Below are positions 34,301 to 40,323 of a stretch of DNA of 64,000 bases, one piece after another. Position 1 is the first letter of the stretch. Each line of letters begins with the position of its first letter. The position numbers and the translations under genes were made by a program. The notes beneath the pieces are model-generated. The model was not told the origin of the DNA and ran no database searches. It was given only the letters and a program-made list of their open reading frames with translations. Origin of the DNA: Bedellia somnulentella (Eukaryota; Arthropoda; Insecta; Lepidoptera; Bedelliidae); the NCBI GenBank assembly GCA_963576735.1, contig OY755181.1, positions 6,076,001 to 6,140,000 of the forward strand, in the 5' to 3' direction.

Positions 34301-34603
34301 CCTTAAAATCTTATTTCTTATTTAGCTGTTCAAAAACACTGAATATTATAACCGGTATTGAAGATAATTTAGTTAGACTAGACAATGTAGTATCATTTAC
34401 TAAGGGTGGAAGTGTAGTTAGTGCATGATTGTGTGTAGCAACCAGGCGCAGTCCCTGCCCCTGCTATGCCCCCTGTTCCCGCCAGCGAGGAAGAAGAAGA
34501 AGTAGAGGAAGGACCCGAAGAGGAGTATGACGTCAGAGAAGATGAGCTGGATCCACGAGACTACCGAGACTACACCGACAATCACCATCGATTGGCTGAC
34601 TAA
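9759..34603 (+). CDS. Transmembrane (XIII/XXIII/XXV-like) collagen, 3' part of gene
   Basis: Seen: 20 coding exons, 1444 nt in all, at 9759-9829, 10251-10286, 10445-10480, 11423-11458, 12103-12174, 12812-12880, 13264-13317, 14095-14274, 18302-18372, 18821-18955, 21594-21632, 23281-23385, 24370-24414, 26814-26864, 29878-29904, 32442-32495, 33317-33343, 33425-33460, 33697-33831 and 34439-34603. All have AG/GT borders and most encode Gly-X-Y triplets. Breaks in the helix lie in exons 5-7 and 11. Known: [18 protein letters not shown] near the C-terminus marks the membrane-anchored collagens XIII, XXIII and XXV (type II membrane proteins of cell-surface adhesion and synapses; Drosophila has one such gene). 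Inferred: this is the insect member, with its cytoplasmic tail and membrane helix upstream of the window. The reading phase fails between 14274 and 18302, so an exon is missing or a variant donor is used. A short acidic tail follows the usual family end. Confidence 0.85.
10251..10286 (+). CDS. Collagen exon 2
   Basis: 36 nt, phase 0, between TTACTTTCAG and GTATTT. Encodes [12 protein letters not shown]. Confidence 0.85.
10445..10480 (+). CDS. Collagen exon 3
   Basis: 36 nt, phase 0, acceptor TATTACAG, donor GTAAGC. Encodes [12 protein letters not shown]. Confidence 0.85.
11423..11458 (+). CDS. Collagen exon 4
   Basis: 36 nt, phase 0, acceptor TTATTTTTCAG, donor GTAAGT. Encodes [12 protein letters not shown]. 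The intron before it is almost 1 kb of AT-rich DNA with no repeat I recognise. Confidence 0.85.
11985..12075 (-). mobile_element. LINE 3' end scrap in intron
   Basis: CTCACGCCCATTATTCCAATTGGGGTAGGCAGAG and TTCTCATACATGCTCTTTA blocks match the LINE end at 56990-57120, minus orientation. Confidence 0.5.
12103..12174 (+). CDS. Collagen exon 5, leads into helix break
   Basis: 72 nt, phase 0, acceptor TTCCAATTACAG, donor GTATTT. Triplets [16 protein letters not shown], then the non-helical FDVFAAVK. Confidence 0.85.
12276..12558 (+). repeat. Family B SINE, decayed
   Basis: Head with box A-like GATAGCTCAGTGTG and box B-like AAGTTAAAATC, then CGTGAGGAAATTCACA..CTGAGCTAC and the TTCTGGGGAACTACGGCGTGA end. 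Confidence 0.65.
12812..12880 (+). CDS. Collagen exon 6, non-helical linker
   Basis: 69 nt, phase 0, acceptor ATTTTGCAG, donor GTGACT. Encodes [20 protein letters not shown] and then AVK, with no Gly-X-Y. The dibasic KR could be a cleavage site. It looks like one of three cassette exons (12103-13317) that each end in a hydrophobic stretch plus Lys. Confidence 0.8.
13145..13240 (+). repeat. Short interspersed repeat, family D
   Basis: GGGTGATTTGACAATAGTCCACCACGCTGGCC matches GGGTGATTTGGCCATAGTCCACTAAGCTGGC near 41131-41220. Its class is unknown. Confidence 0.5.
13264..13317 (+). CDS. Collagen exon 7, non-helical linker
   Basis: 54 nt, phase 0, acceptor ATGCTGCAG, donor GTACTA. Encodes [18 protein letters not shown], continuing the helix break of exons 5-6. 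The spacing of hydrophobic residues would allow a short coiled coil, as found in breaks of this collagen family (inference). Confidence 0.8.
14095..14274 (+). CDS. Collagen exon 8
   Basis: 180 nt, phase 0, 60 residues of unbroken Gly-X-Y from [16 protein letters not shown] to GPIGPIGPR. The donor is a tandem GTGAGTGAG: cutting at 14274 gives phase 0, cutting four bases later gives phase 1, which is the phase the next recognised exon needs. Confidence 0.85.
14433..15315 (-). mobile_element. LINE 3' end (reverse transcriptase C-terminus)
   Basis: The minus strand codes about 150 residues with the typical end of a jockey/CR1-like polymerase: [41 protein letters not shown], then [13 protein letters not shown]. 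The stop is near 14818. A 3' UTR follows, with AATAAA on the minus strand near 14456 and a (TTCTA)n tail at 14430-14450. It is cut off at the 5' side near 15315 and lies inside a collagen intron in reverse orientation. Confidence 0.8.
15565..15695. repeat. Family C remnant folded as a long hairpin
   Basis: ATAAAGAATAAATAAAGGAA.. and its exact 30-base complement flank a 17-base loop that still holds CACAGGCGGGATT of the tRNA-like head. The right side goes on to CCACATGAGGTTTTCATGAAC, the family C tail. Confidence 0.8.
15941..16408 (-). mobile_element. Penelope-like retroelement, GIY-YIG end
   Basis: The minus strand encodes [55 protein letters not shown] and WNPII. This is the usual C-terminus of Penelope-like proteins, where a GIY-YIG nuclease cuts DNA for insertion. 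A poly-T run and CCCGACGTTTCG with GGTCACGGGAAGACTGAGG follow the coding end, as in other insect copies. The element enters the N run and seems to go on beyond it. Confidence 0.8.
16409..16608. other. Assembly gap (200 N)
   Basis: Exactly 200 Ns, probably a placeholder of unknown true size. Both flanks look like the same Penelope-like element, so the assembler probably broke on the repeat. Confidence 0.95.
16609..16810 (-). mobile_element. Penelope-like element, part beyond the gap
   Basis: The minus strand reads [20 protein letters not shown] with a tyrosine-rich stretch before it, in a frame open into the gap. I assign it to the same element by position and style only. Confidence 0.45.
16811..18301. 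other. Collagen intron, mostly unassigned
   Basis: No Gly-X-Y exon seen. Minus-strand open frames at 17184-17639 are cysteine- and leucine-rich and could be more of the retroelement, but I cannot place them. A decayed family A copy lies at 17985-18125. Confidence 0.4.
17985..18125 (-). repeat. Family A SINE, decayed
   Basis: TTCCTAAGCCACTTTTGGGAGG, ATTAAAGGACGTTATCGGTGA and CACACCGCCCAACAATCACTTG follow the family order. Ends are missing. Confidence 0.6.
18302..18372 (+). CDS. Collagen exon 9
   Basis: 71 nt between ATATTTCAG and GTTAGT. It begins with two bases of a split codon, expected to be Gly, then [18 protein letters not shown].. All nearby alternative acceptors give the same phase, so the clash with exon 8 is real. 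Confidence 0.8.
18508..18735 (+). repeat. Family B SINE, head truncated
   Basis: Has GATGAGAAAAAATATCGTGACG, AAACCCACATGACTAAGT, GAGTACACTGTCCAAGCAAAA and CTGCCAAACCCTTCTGGGATA, then CAGCGTGAACATT. Confidence 0.75.
18821..18955 (+). CDS. Collagen exon 10
   Basis: 135 nt, phase 0, acceptor CTCCTTTCAG, donor GTAATC. Forty-five residues of Gly-X-Y, rich in GEKGEKGE and GDKGDKGD charged triplets. Confidence 0.85.
19003..19252 (+). repeat. Family A SINE, full length
   Basis: A good reference copy: GTGTAGTGTCGGCTTAGAAT at the 5' end, GGTGGGTGTACGTAAGAGGC, GCGGTTGGAGACCCATCACC, AAAAGTGGCTGAGGAATTTC, and a (TATG)n tail. Confidence 0.9.
20512..21290 (+). mobile_element. Non-autonomous Helitron
   Basis: Starts TC after an A (A|TCAATACATAGTATAAAAC) and ends CTAG before a T. 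A GC-rich hairpin-forming CCCGTGCGAAGCCGGGG lies just before the end. These are the marks of Helitrons, which insert between A and T without target duplication. No coding region seen. An (AT)n run follows at 21298-21325. Confidence 0.75.
21594..21632 (+). CDS. Collagen exon 11, helix break
   Basis: 39 nt, phase 0, acceptor AATTTGCAG, donor GTAAGT. Encodes [13 protein letters not shown], an aromatic, non-helical insert that joins on to LMGPPG of the next exon. Confidence 0.8.
21738..21851 (+). repeat. Family A SINE, 5'-truncated
   Basis: Only the 3' half: CATCTTTTCCCCACTCAAC to the (TATG)n tail. Confidence 0.8.
22000..22106. repeat. Perfect 45 bp inverted repeat
   Basis: 22000-22044 and 22062-22106 are exact complements over 45 bases, with a 17-base loop. 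It lies in a collagen intron and matches no other repeat in the window. Confidence 0.9.
22495..22612 (-). repeat. Family A SINE, decayed
   Basis: CCCCAGCCATTTTAGGAAGCTGAG and GAAGCCAACACTACACAGCTG match the family. The middle is replaced by a (GAAA)n run. Confidence 0.55.
22613..23280. other. Collagen intron without recognised elements
   Basis: AT-rich DNA; nothing I can name. Confidence 0.5.
23281..23385 (+). CDS. Collagen exon 12
   Basis: 105 nt, phase 0, acceptor GTGTTTCAG, donor GTGAGT. Starts [15 protein letters not shown] and keeps Gly-X-Y to the end. Confidence 0.85.
24370..24414 (+). CDS. Collagen exon 13
   Basis: 45 nt, phase 0, acceptor CAATTTCAG, donor GTGAGT. Encodes [15 protein letters not shown]. 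The intron before it (23386-24369) holds no repeat I recognise. Confidence 0.85.
24443..24562 (-). repeat. Family A SINE, partial
   Basis: (CATA)n tail, CTCACGGCTATAAAT, GGGGTAGCCAGAGC and CCGAAAATCCCTTAAAAGCC. The central block is deleted. Confidence 0.75.
24580..24790 (+). repeat. Family A SINE, decayed
   Basis: Follows the plus-strand order (GGCTTAATAAGGCACTAACC, GGGCGATGTGTTTCGAGAC, CAAGTGGTTGAGGAATTTC, AGCCTTGAGTATTCATG) with many changes. Confidence 0.65.
24860..25143 (+). mobile_element. LINE 3' end with poly-A tail
   Basis: An open frame at 24888-25121 encodes [18 protein letters not shown] and ends in [17 protein letters not shown]. It resembles the last residues of LINE polymerases common in Lepidoptera. 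A long A-rich tail follows the stop directly. It is too short to be a gene of its own. Confidence 0.6.
25355..25497 (+). repeat. Family A SINE, decayed
   Basis: GCTGTATCGTGTCAGATTAGAATAG, CCCGTGGGTGTTTGTAAG, then CTGGCTATCCCTTCC and ACCGTAAGTATATGTATGC. Confidence 0.65.
25794..25907 (+). repeat. Family B SINE, 5'-truncated
   Basis: AAAACGTGGGTACTCTGAAC to CGGCGTGAACGTTTATG, inside a family A copy. Confidence 0.8.
25949..26314 (-). repeat. Family B SINE, full length with tRNA-like head
   Basis: The minus strand begins CATGATAGTCCAGTGGGTAG (box A) and has GAGTTCCAATCC (box B). The body runs to the CGTGAACGTTTATG tail. It is flanked by a duplicated ATCTGGCTACCC. Confidence 0.85.
26371..26575 (+). 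repeat. Family B SINE, partial
   Basis: AAAAAATATCGTGAGGAAAC, GACCTGCCCCCCTCTCACTT, AGCAAAACGTAGGCACCTCTGAA, then GCGACATGAACGATGAG. Confidence 0.7.
26814..26864 (+). CDS. Collagen exon 14
   Basis: 51 nt, phase 0, acceptor TTCTTTCCAG, donor GTGAGA. Encodes [17 protein letters not shown]. The last triplet lacks one residue, a small helix fault. Confidence 0.85.
26865..29877. other. Collagen intron of 3.0 kb
   Basis: AT-rich DNA without family A, B or C repeats, and without an exon I can see. It is the longest repeat-poor stretch in the window. Confidence 0.5.
29878..29904 (+). CDS. Collagen exon 15
   Basis: 27 nt, phase 0, acceptor ACATTGCAG, donor GTGAGA. Encodes GPPGLDGMK. Confidence 0.8.
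30166..30813. mobile_element. Foldback element with ~230 bp inverted arms
   Basis: 30166-30398 and 30584-30813 are near-exact complements: AAAGTTTTCTACCGTATCAAA at one end, TTTGATACGGTAGAAAACTTT at the other. The arms contain GGGCTACTATTTATGTATCC, like DNA-transposon ends. The 185-base centre carries a family A scrap. No transposase is visible. Confidence 0.8.
31175..32149 (+). mobile_element. Non-autonomous Helitron
   Basis: Begins A|TCTATACTTATAATAAATC and ends GGGACGATCCACTAG|T after ACCCGTGCGAAGC. These are the usual lepidopteran Helitron termini. It contains a (TCTG)n run (31300-31327). Its centre encodes nothing recognisable. Confidence 0.8.
32442..32495 (+). CDS. Collagen exon 16
   Basis: 54 nt, phase 0, acceptor GCATCTTAG, donor GTAAGC. 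Encodes [18 protein letters not shown]. Confidence 0.85.
32925..33206 (+). repeat. Family B SINE with tRNA-like head
   Basis: The head is GTGACAACTCAGTGGATAAG..GAGGGTTCGAACCCC, and the body ends GGAGATGTACGGCGTGAA. The head resembles a tRNA, but SINE sequence follows directly, so it is not a tRNA gene. Confidence 0.8.
33317..33343 (+). CDS. Collagen exon 17
   Basis: 27 nt, phase 0, acceptor TTTCTTGCAG, donor GTAAGA. Encodes GTDGIPGQE. Confidence 0.8.
33425..33460 (+). CDS. Collagen exon 18
   Basis: 36 nt, phase 0, acceptor TATCTGTAG, donor GTAAGT, only 81 bases after exon 17. Encodes [12 protein letters not shown]. Confidence 0.85.
33697..33831 (+). CDS. Collagen exon 19, C-terminal family motif
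   Basis: 135 nt, phase 0, acceptor GATGTCGCAG, donor [25 protein letters not shown] leads into [18 protein letters not shown] and then GWRPGK. The two cysteines and the LDAPCPLG core are the mark of collagens XIII/XXIII/XXV. In vertebrates the chain stops just after the second cysteine. Reading on into this intron would meet a stop at about 33880, so intron retention would give a second, short end. Confidence 0.9.
34439..34603 (+). CDS. Collagen exon 20, acidic tail and stop
   Basis: 165 nt, phase 0, acceptor TTGTGTGTAG, TAA at 34601-34603. It encodes [14 protein letters not shown], then a Glu-rich run and [19 protein letters not shown] before the stop. Phase match, codon use and GC content above the flanks support it. 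I know no counterpart of this tail in vertebrate relatives. Confidence 0.8.
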   Translation, partial: QPGAVPAPAMPPVPASEEEEEVEEGPEEEYDVREDELDPRDYRDYTDNHHRLAD

Positions 34604-36813
34604 TCTTATGAATATTTCATATGAAAATCGAACATTCCATAAAAGATAGGGTTGAGTAACTTTAGATTTTTTACGTTATTATTACAAAATTTTATTTTAA
34701 TATTTTCCTTAGAAAAAAAATTAGTGTATTTATTAGTTAAAAAGATCATAAAATAAAAAAGTACACAATTAAAAATTTATGCAATTTTCAAACAGAAAGC
34801 ATATATTCTCAAATTATGCAATTTTTGGGACTCGGCATCTATAAATAGTTACAATTTCAGCATGCAGCGTTAGATAATTTTTGATCAATCATGATTGACT
34901 TGATTTCAATTTGCTAACGAAACTGTATTCTACGATGCTTTCCAATTTGTCTTTGAATAAATAATGATGTTAATAGGTGATGTTATATAAATCTATCACC
35001 AAACCTTTCTATATTTATATTTATAAATGCCGCTGATTTTATATTTAGATTTCAAGAATATAATACCTAGATTTAAGTTTTTAGTTTCCTAAAGCAAACA
35101 AATTACGATTTTTAATGTTTTAAATATCTGTCTTTTTGTTTCTTGGAATAAAGGTCAATATTAGCTTTGATTTCTATTAACTACACTAACTTTTTAATTG
35201 ACTAATTTATTAACACTGAAAGGTTTCAAATCAGAGCTGACATTAAATATCTTTTCAACGAGTATTTATTACCCTCCCATTTTAAACCTAAACCTGTTGT
35301 TTAACTAAAAAGATAATTTATAGATTCTTAATATAAAAAAAAATATAAATATAAAATTGTTTATTGCGCATTTTGAATTACATGGCGATTTTTCCAATGG
35401 CCCCTGCACTAGGTAAAACCTGTATTGCGGGTGGCCATTCTCGATATTTACATTGATTTCTAAACTAAAATTATACACAAACATAATTATTAAAGAAAAA
35501 CTCTTACAATGAGGTTTATTATTTTGTTCACATAAGTAATAAAGATATTTTTTAATATAGGATATCATTCGACATTGGTTTCGACGGTGGCAAGGCCTTC
35601 ACAACAACGACTTGAAAGAATGATTTTCAAATACGCCTTGTATGTTACGAAATAAGTTATTGCTTTTGCTGAACACTCAGGCGTTTTTTTTTTAATTTTC
35701 TATAATCGTAATTAGCTACGTTTTTATATGTGTGTTTTTTTTTCATTAAGGTATGATTTATTTTTTATATATATTTTGAAGTAAATTTATGAATCAATTT
35801 AGTTGTAAGAGCGTTTTATCTGTTATGTCCTGACCCGATTTGTAAATATCTAGTAAGAAAATGGTTTTATATAGACAACATAAATTTAAGTAAGAATGTA
35901 AATATTATCCAAAGACAGTTTTACAAATTAAGTATTACTCTGCATTTTTTTAATACCTACTTAGTTTTATCTCACATGCTGCTCATATTATCATAAGTGC
36001 AGTGTCGGCTTATAATATCACACATTTCTCCCAGTGTGTCGTACAAGAAAACTAAAAGGATAGGAGCTTTATAAATCAATGTAACGTGCAAGCTTTGGTG
36101 ACCCCACATTTGGATTGAGAGCCATGATATCGTGTTACATTTTTATGAATATTTATAAGTCATTCTTAAAAGTATTAAATAACAAGAACCAGTTAAAGGT
36201 AGTTTGACATGCCTACCGGAAAACAGTTATGATTTTTAAGTCATTCATTCTGATTTGATTTAATTCATTTTAAATAAACTCTAGTCTATTTCTTATCCTT
36301 TTCATAACAAGTTTAGATAATAACTATGTAGCCTTATTTATAATCTACGTTCAAGTAACCAGTTAAGCGATAATTGCGCCTGTTTTAATCTAGTTTATTT
36401 GTAAAAGGTACAAAACAAAGCTTGGCGATAGGAAAGGTTCTTGAATAACTTGTGCAAAGTAATGATAAGAATACAAAAAAAGGCTTTGAACCATTATTTT
36501 ATTTCATTCAACAATATACGAGTTGTGGCATTGCTAAAGTTGGCGAATTTTGTTTGTATTACAATTTGTAATGATTTTGTTATTAAAATAATAAAAGTAC
36601 TATTGCATAGTGTTATTTATGAATAACTATTCCCCAATACAATACGGTTTAATTTGAACCATACACATGCAATTCAGTGATCGCAAATTAAATGTAGTAC
36701 TTGTCTTGTTCGATCAAGTTGATAATTGATGTTTTGTGAAAATTATAACAGTAACTGGTAAGTACGCAAGGATTTATAAAACAAGTTTGACTTTTATTAA
36801 TACATGATTGCTT
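34604..36813. other. Collagen 3' UTR and intergenic DNA
   Basis: AT-rich, without a gene. A decayed family A piece (about 36000-36100, GTGCAGTGTCGGCTTATAAT) is present. A leucine/isoleucine-rich open frame near 36441-36626 has no family features. Confidence 0.5.
34956..34961 (+). terminator. Candidate poly-A signal of the collagen gene
   Basis: AATAAA about 350 bases after the stop. A second AATAAA lies at 35147-35152. Which one is used cannot be told. Confidence 0.45.
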
Positions 36814-36995
36814 TAAAGGGATTTTTGGGCGATGTGGTTGGAGACCCATCACCGAAAACCTTAAATTTTACCATCTTTTCCCCACTAAAATTTCCAAACG
36901 TGGCTGAGGAATTTCCAATTCCTTAGCTCTGGCTACCCCTTCTAGGGATTTATAGCCGTGAGTATATGTATGTATGTATGTATGTATGTAATACA
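36814..36995 (+). repeat. Family A SINE, 5'-truncated
   Basis: Starts AAAGGGATTTTTGGGCGATG and ends CCGTGAGTATATG with five or more TATG units. Confidence 0.85.
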
Positions 36996-37569
36996 TGATG
37001 ACTAATTCCATAGGAAAAGGTTTTATGGATTAATTTACTTGACTGCACAACTATGTTCACAATCGTTTCACTGTTTTTTTAATATGTATTCAAATTCTAT
37101 GTTCTCATTTACGTGTATGTTATGTTGATTTATATTCATCAATTTCTAGAAACTTTGTTTAGTATAAATATTGTTATACTTAGATAAAACTAGGTTTATG
37201 TTATTGAATTTGTATTCAATTGTAATAGTCGTCTCAAAACTTGTAGTATGCTGTAGTTATTCTTAATATAACTTCAGACAAAAATGTTGGTAAAATTGTG
37301 AGTGTGTTACTATTGGGCGATTAAAATTATAGTTAAATATTTCATTTAAATATTTAACTATTTAATAAAATAATTCATTTATTTATTAATTAAGTAGTGA
37401 CAATTCATTTTCAATTCACACTGTTCATTAAACTAGTTGTTTTGTTTTTTTTATATTTCACAAAAATCTAGTTGCGATAACATAAAACAATAATTTAAAC
37501 TGAAACATATTTAAGCAAATACCAATATTATCACAGGTGAGTGATTAAATCCAAGTTTTAAATATAACT

Positions 37570-37826
37570 AATGTACTACATACATACATATACTCACGGC
37601 TATAAATCCCTAAAAGGGGTAGCCAGAGCTTCAGAATTAAAAAAATCTTCAGCCACTTTTGGAAGTGAAATGGGGAAAAGATTGTAAAATAAATGTTTTT
37701 GGTGATGGGTCTCCAACCTCATCGCCCAAAAATCACTTAAAAAGCCCCGATACCCTTAGTCTCCTCTTACGATCACCCATGGGAAGAAACGGGGTAGTGC
37801 TTTATTAAGCCGACACTACACAGCAA
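37570..37826 (-). repeat. Family A SINE
   Basis: (CATA)n tail, CTCACGGCTATAAATCCC, CATCGCCCAAAAATCACTT, 5' end AAGCCGACACTACACAGC. Confidence 0.85.
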
Positions 37827-37959
37827 CGCTGTAATGTACTAATCAATTACAAACTCACATGTTATTTATAAATTACTAGCAGCCCGTCCCGGCTTCGCTC
37901 GGGCATGAATTATCATTAACATTTTGTTTTTTATTTTATTACATGTATTATTATTTTGC

Positions 37960-38209
37960 CGTGTAGTGTCGGCTTAGAATAACACTACCCCATTTCTACC
38001 CGTGGGTGATCGTAAGAGGCGACTAAGGGTATAGGGGCTTTTTAAGTGATATTTGGGCGATGTGGTTGGAGACCCGTCACCAAAAACATTTATTATTACC
38101 ATCTTTTCCCCAATCAACTTCCAAAAGTGGCTGAGGAATTTCTCATTCCAAAGCTCTGGCTACCCCGTTAAGGGATTAAAAGCCGTGAGTATATGTATGT
38201 ATGTATGTA
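37960..38209 (+). repeat. Family A SINE inserted in Helitron end
   Basis: Full copy flanked by TTATTATTTT on both sides. The same site without the SINE is present in inverted form at about 38712-38730. Confidence 0.85.
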
Positions 38210-38261
38210 TGTATTATTATTTTAATATATTTTTTTAAGTTTTAAGCTATGTTATATTTTT

Positions 38262-38431
38262 TGCTGTGTAGTGTCGGCTTAGAGTAGCACTACCCCATTT
38301 CTTCCGGTGGGTGTACGTAAGAGGCGACTAACGGTTTTGGGGCTTTTGAGGGATTTTTGGGCGATGCGGTTGGTGACCCATCACCAACAACCTTTATTTC
38401 ACCATCTTTTCCCCACATAACTTCCAAAAGT
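38262..38431 (+). repeat. Family A SINE, left half of palindrome
   Basis: GCTGTGTAGTGTCGGCTTAG to ACTTCCAAAAGT, then it meets the inverted copy. Confidence 0.85.
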
Positions 38432-38678
38432 ACATACACACATATACTCACGGCTATAAATCCCTAAAAGGGGCAGCCAGAGCTAAGGAATTAGAAATTC
38501 CTCAGCCACTTTTGGAAGTTGTGTGGGGAAAAGATGGTAAAATAAAGGTTGTTGGTGAAGGGTCTCCAACCGCATCGCCCAAAATCCCTTAAAAGCCTCA
38601 ATACCGTTAGTCGCCTCTTACGTACACCCACCGGAAGAAATGGGGTAGTGCTATTCTAAGCCGACACTACACAGCAAA
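38432..38678 (-). repeat. Family A SINE, right half of palindrome
   Basis: Full inverted copy from CATACACACATATACTCACG to AAGCCGACACTACACAGC. Confidence 0.85.
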
Positions 38679-38879
38679 AAAATATAACATAGCTTAAAAC
38701 TTAAAAAAAATATATTAAAATAATAATACATGTAATAAAATAAAAAACAAAATGTTAATGATAATTCATGCCCGAGCGAAGCCGGGACGGGCTGCTAGTA
38801 TATGTATAAAACCGAAGACATAACAGGAATGTCAGTTTTCGTCATAAACAGAATAATAAATATAATCGCTCCCCCTCGA

Positions 38880-38984
38880 CACTACACAGCAGACTTCCAA
38901 AAGTGGCTGAGGAATTTCTGATTCCTTAGCTCTGGCTACCCCTTCTAGGGATTTATAGCCGTGAGTATATGTATGTATGTATGT
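38880..38984 (+). repeat. Family A SINE fragment
   Basis: A short reversed 5' scrap (CGACACTACACAGC), then ACTTCCAAAAGTGGCTGAGG to the (TATG)n tail. Confidence 0.75.
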
Positions 38985-39067
38985 TATATTTTTTTGTATT
39001 TATATTTAGATATATTTTATTATTTTTTTTATTTTTCATAATGAGTTTACATCAAAAGCCATTCAAT

Positions 39068-39322
39068 TTATAGAGTTAGAGCTTCCCTGTAAACAATATT
39101 TGACGTTGTTGTATTTTGGGGCAGCAAAATAAATTGATGTTCAGGAGCTCCCACCCGCGACAGGCCAACGTACAGTTGAGCGTGAGTAAAACAATTCTTG
39201 CGCAGGTCAATCCCTACTAATTTGAAGGTTTGGCCTTGGAACTTATTAATTGTTAAAGCAAAAGATGTTTTAACCGGAAATTGTAGCCGTTTAAATGGAA
39301 TTGGCAGATCAGTTGGGATCAT
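39068..39322 (-). pseudogene. Helitron PIF1-type helicase fragment
   Basis: 84 residues with SFALTINKFQGQT and QLYVGLSRVGAPE, the late motifs of the PIF1-like helicase in Helitron Rep/helicase proteins, which unwind DNA during rolling-circle transposition. VGIDLRKNCFTHAQLYVG fits the same family. The rest of the protein is missing, so it is a dead remnant. Confidence 0.8.
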
Positions 39323-40184
39323 CGGTATCCTCGGTATATGAGCTAATTGACCGGCTGCTGGGCCAGTGATAATAGTCGCTACAATTAAATTTTGCTTTAA
39401 CTCTTTGATAAGCAGCCTCCCGTACCCCTTCGTGACGCCTGCAACAACTTACTATGCATAGCTAATCGAGCGGAGTTTTATCTATTTTTTTAATTCGAGA
39501 TAACTTTCGAATGGAATGTTCGAATTGAATAATTCAAAAAGTAATATAAGGGTATTGAAGTAGTCTGAAATAATATATACGTTTTTCATAAGGATTAGAT
39601 AGGTACAAATAAAGAGCCTTTTCTAAAGCAGGATTTTAATTTAATTTTTAAATAATTTTATATAATGACGCTTGTTGTGAGATAACTATAATAGTTAGAG
39701 ACATGCTGTCGGGGCATTTTTTTAGATAATTATGTGTTCTATAAAATTGTAGTACATAATTTTATTCTATTGTCAGTAGTTTTCGCAGCGCACGCGATGT
39801 AAGGATTTTTTTTGGTATTTCTTTAACACCTTGGGTTACATTTTTGAAGTTTACGTAAGGATCCCTAATTTTTTTGAAAATGAAATATAGCCTATGTCAC
39901 TCGGGAATAGTGTAGCATTAAAACAGTGAAAGAATTTTACAAATCCGTCCAGTAGTTTTGGAGCCTATTCAATTCAAACAAACAAACAAACAAAAAATCA
40001 AACCTTTCCTCTTTATAATATTTAGTATAGATATAATATAGTTAAAATATAGCAATATAGTTAAAATTTAAGGGTTTTTAAGTCTAATAGTGTTGTACTT
40101 GTACATATATGTAATTGAGTATTCATACAAAGGAAAACTAAGAATTAATAAAATATGTATATTTAAATTTAATAACAAAATATT

Positions 40185-40190
40185 TTTATT
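40185..40190 (-). terminator. Candidate poly-A signal of Toll gene 1
   Basis: AATAAA on the minus strand about 134 bases after the stop codon. Confidence 0.5.
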
Positions 40191-40323
40191 TTAATCAGCG
40201 ATTCCTCCATATCAAGACATTATCTTCGAGCTGATACTAATAAACTCTTGGTCTCTTTGTTATAGTATCTTTCATAAATCATGTGACTAGTCGCATTTTT
40301 TCAGGTCCCTGCTTTCAATTCTT

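Larger units (their letters stand above)
37876..40031 (-). mobile_element. Helitron remnant with nested SINEs
   Basis: Read on the minus strand it starts A|TCTATACTAAATATTATAAAG (40031) and ends GGGACGGGCTGCTAG|T (37876), the classic Helitron borders. Inside are a PIF1-helicase fragment (39068-39322), four family A copies and an inverted second copy of its own 3' end (38722-38797). Confidence 0.75.
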
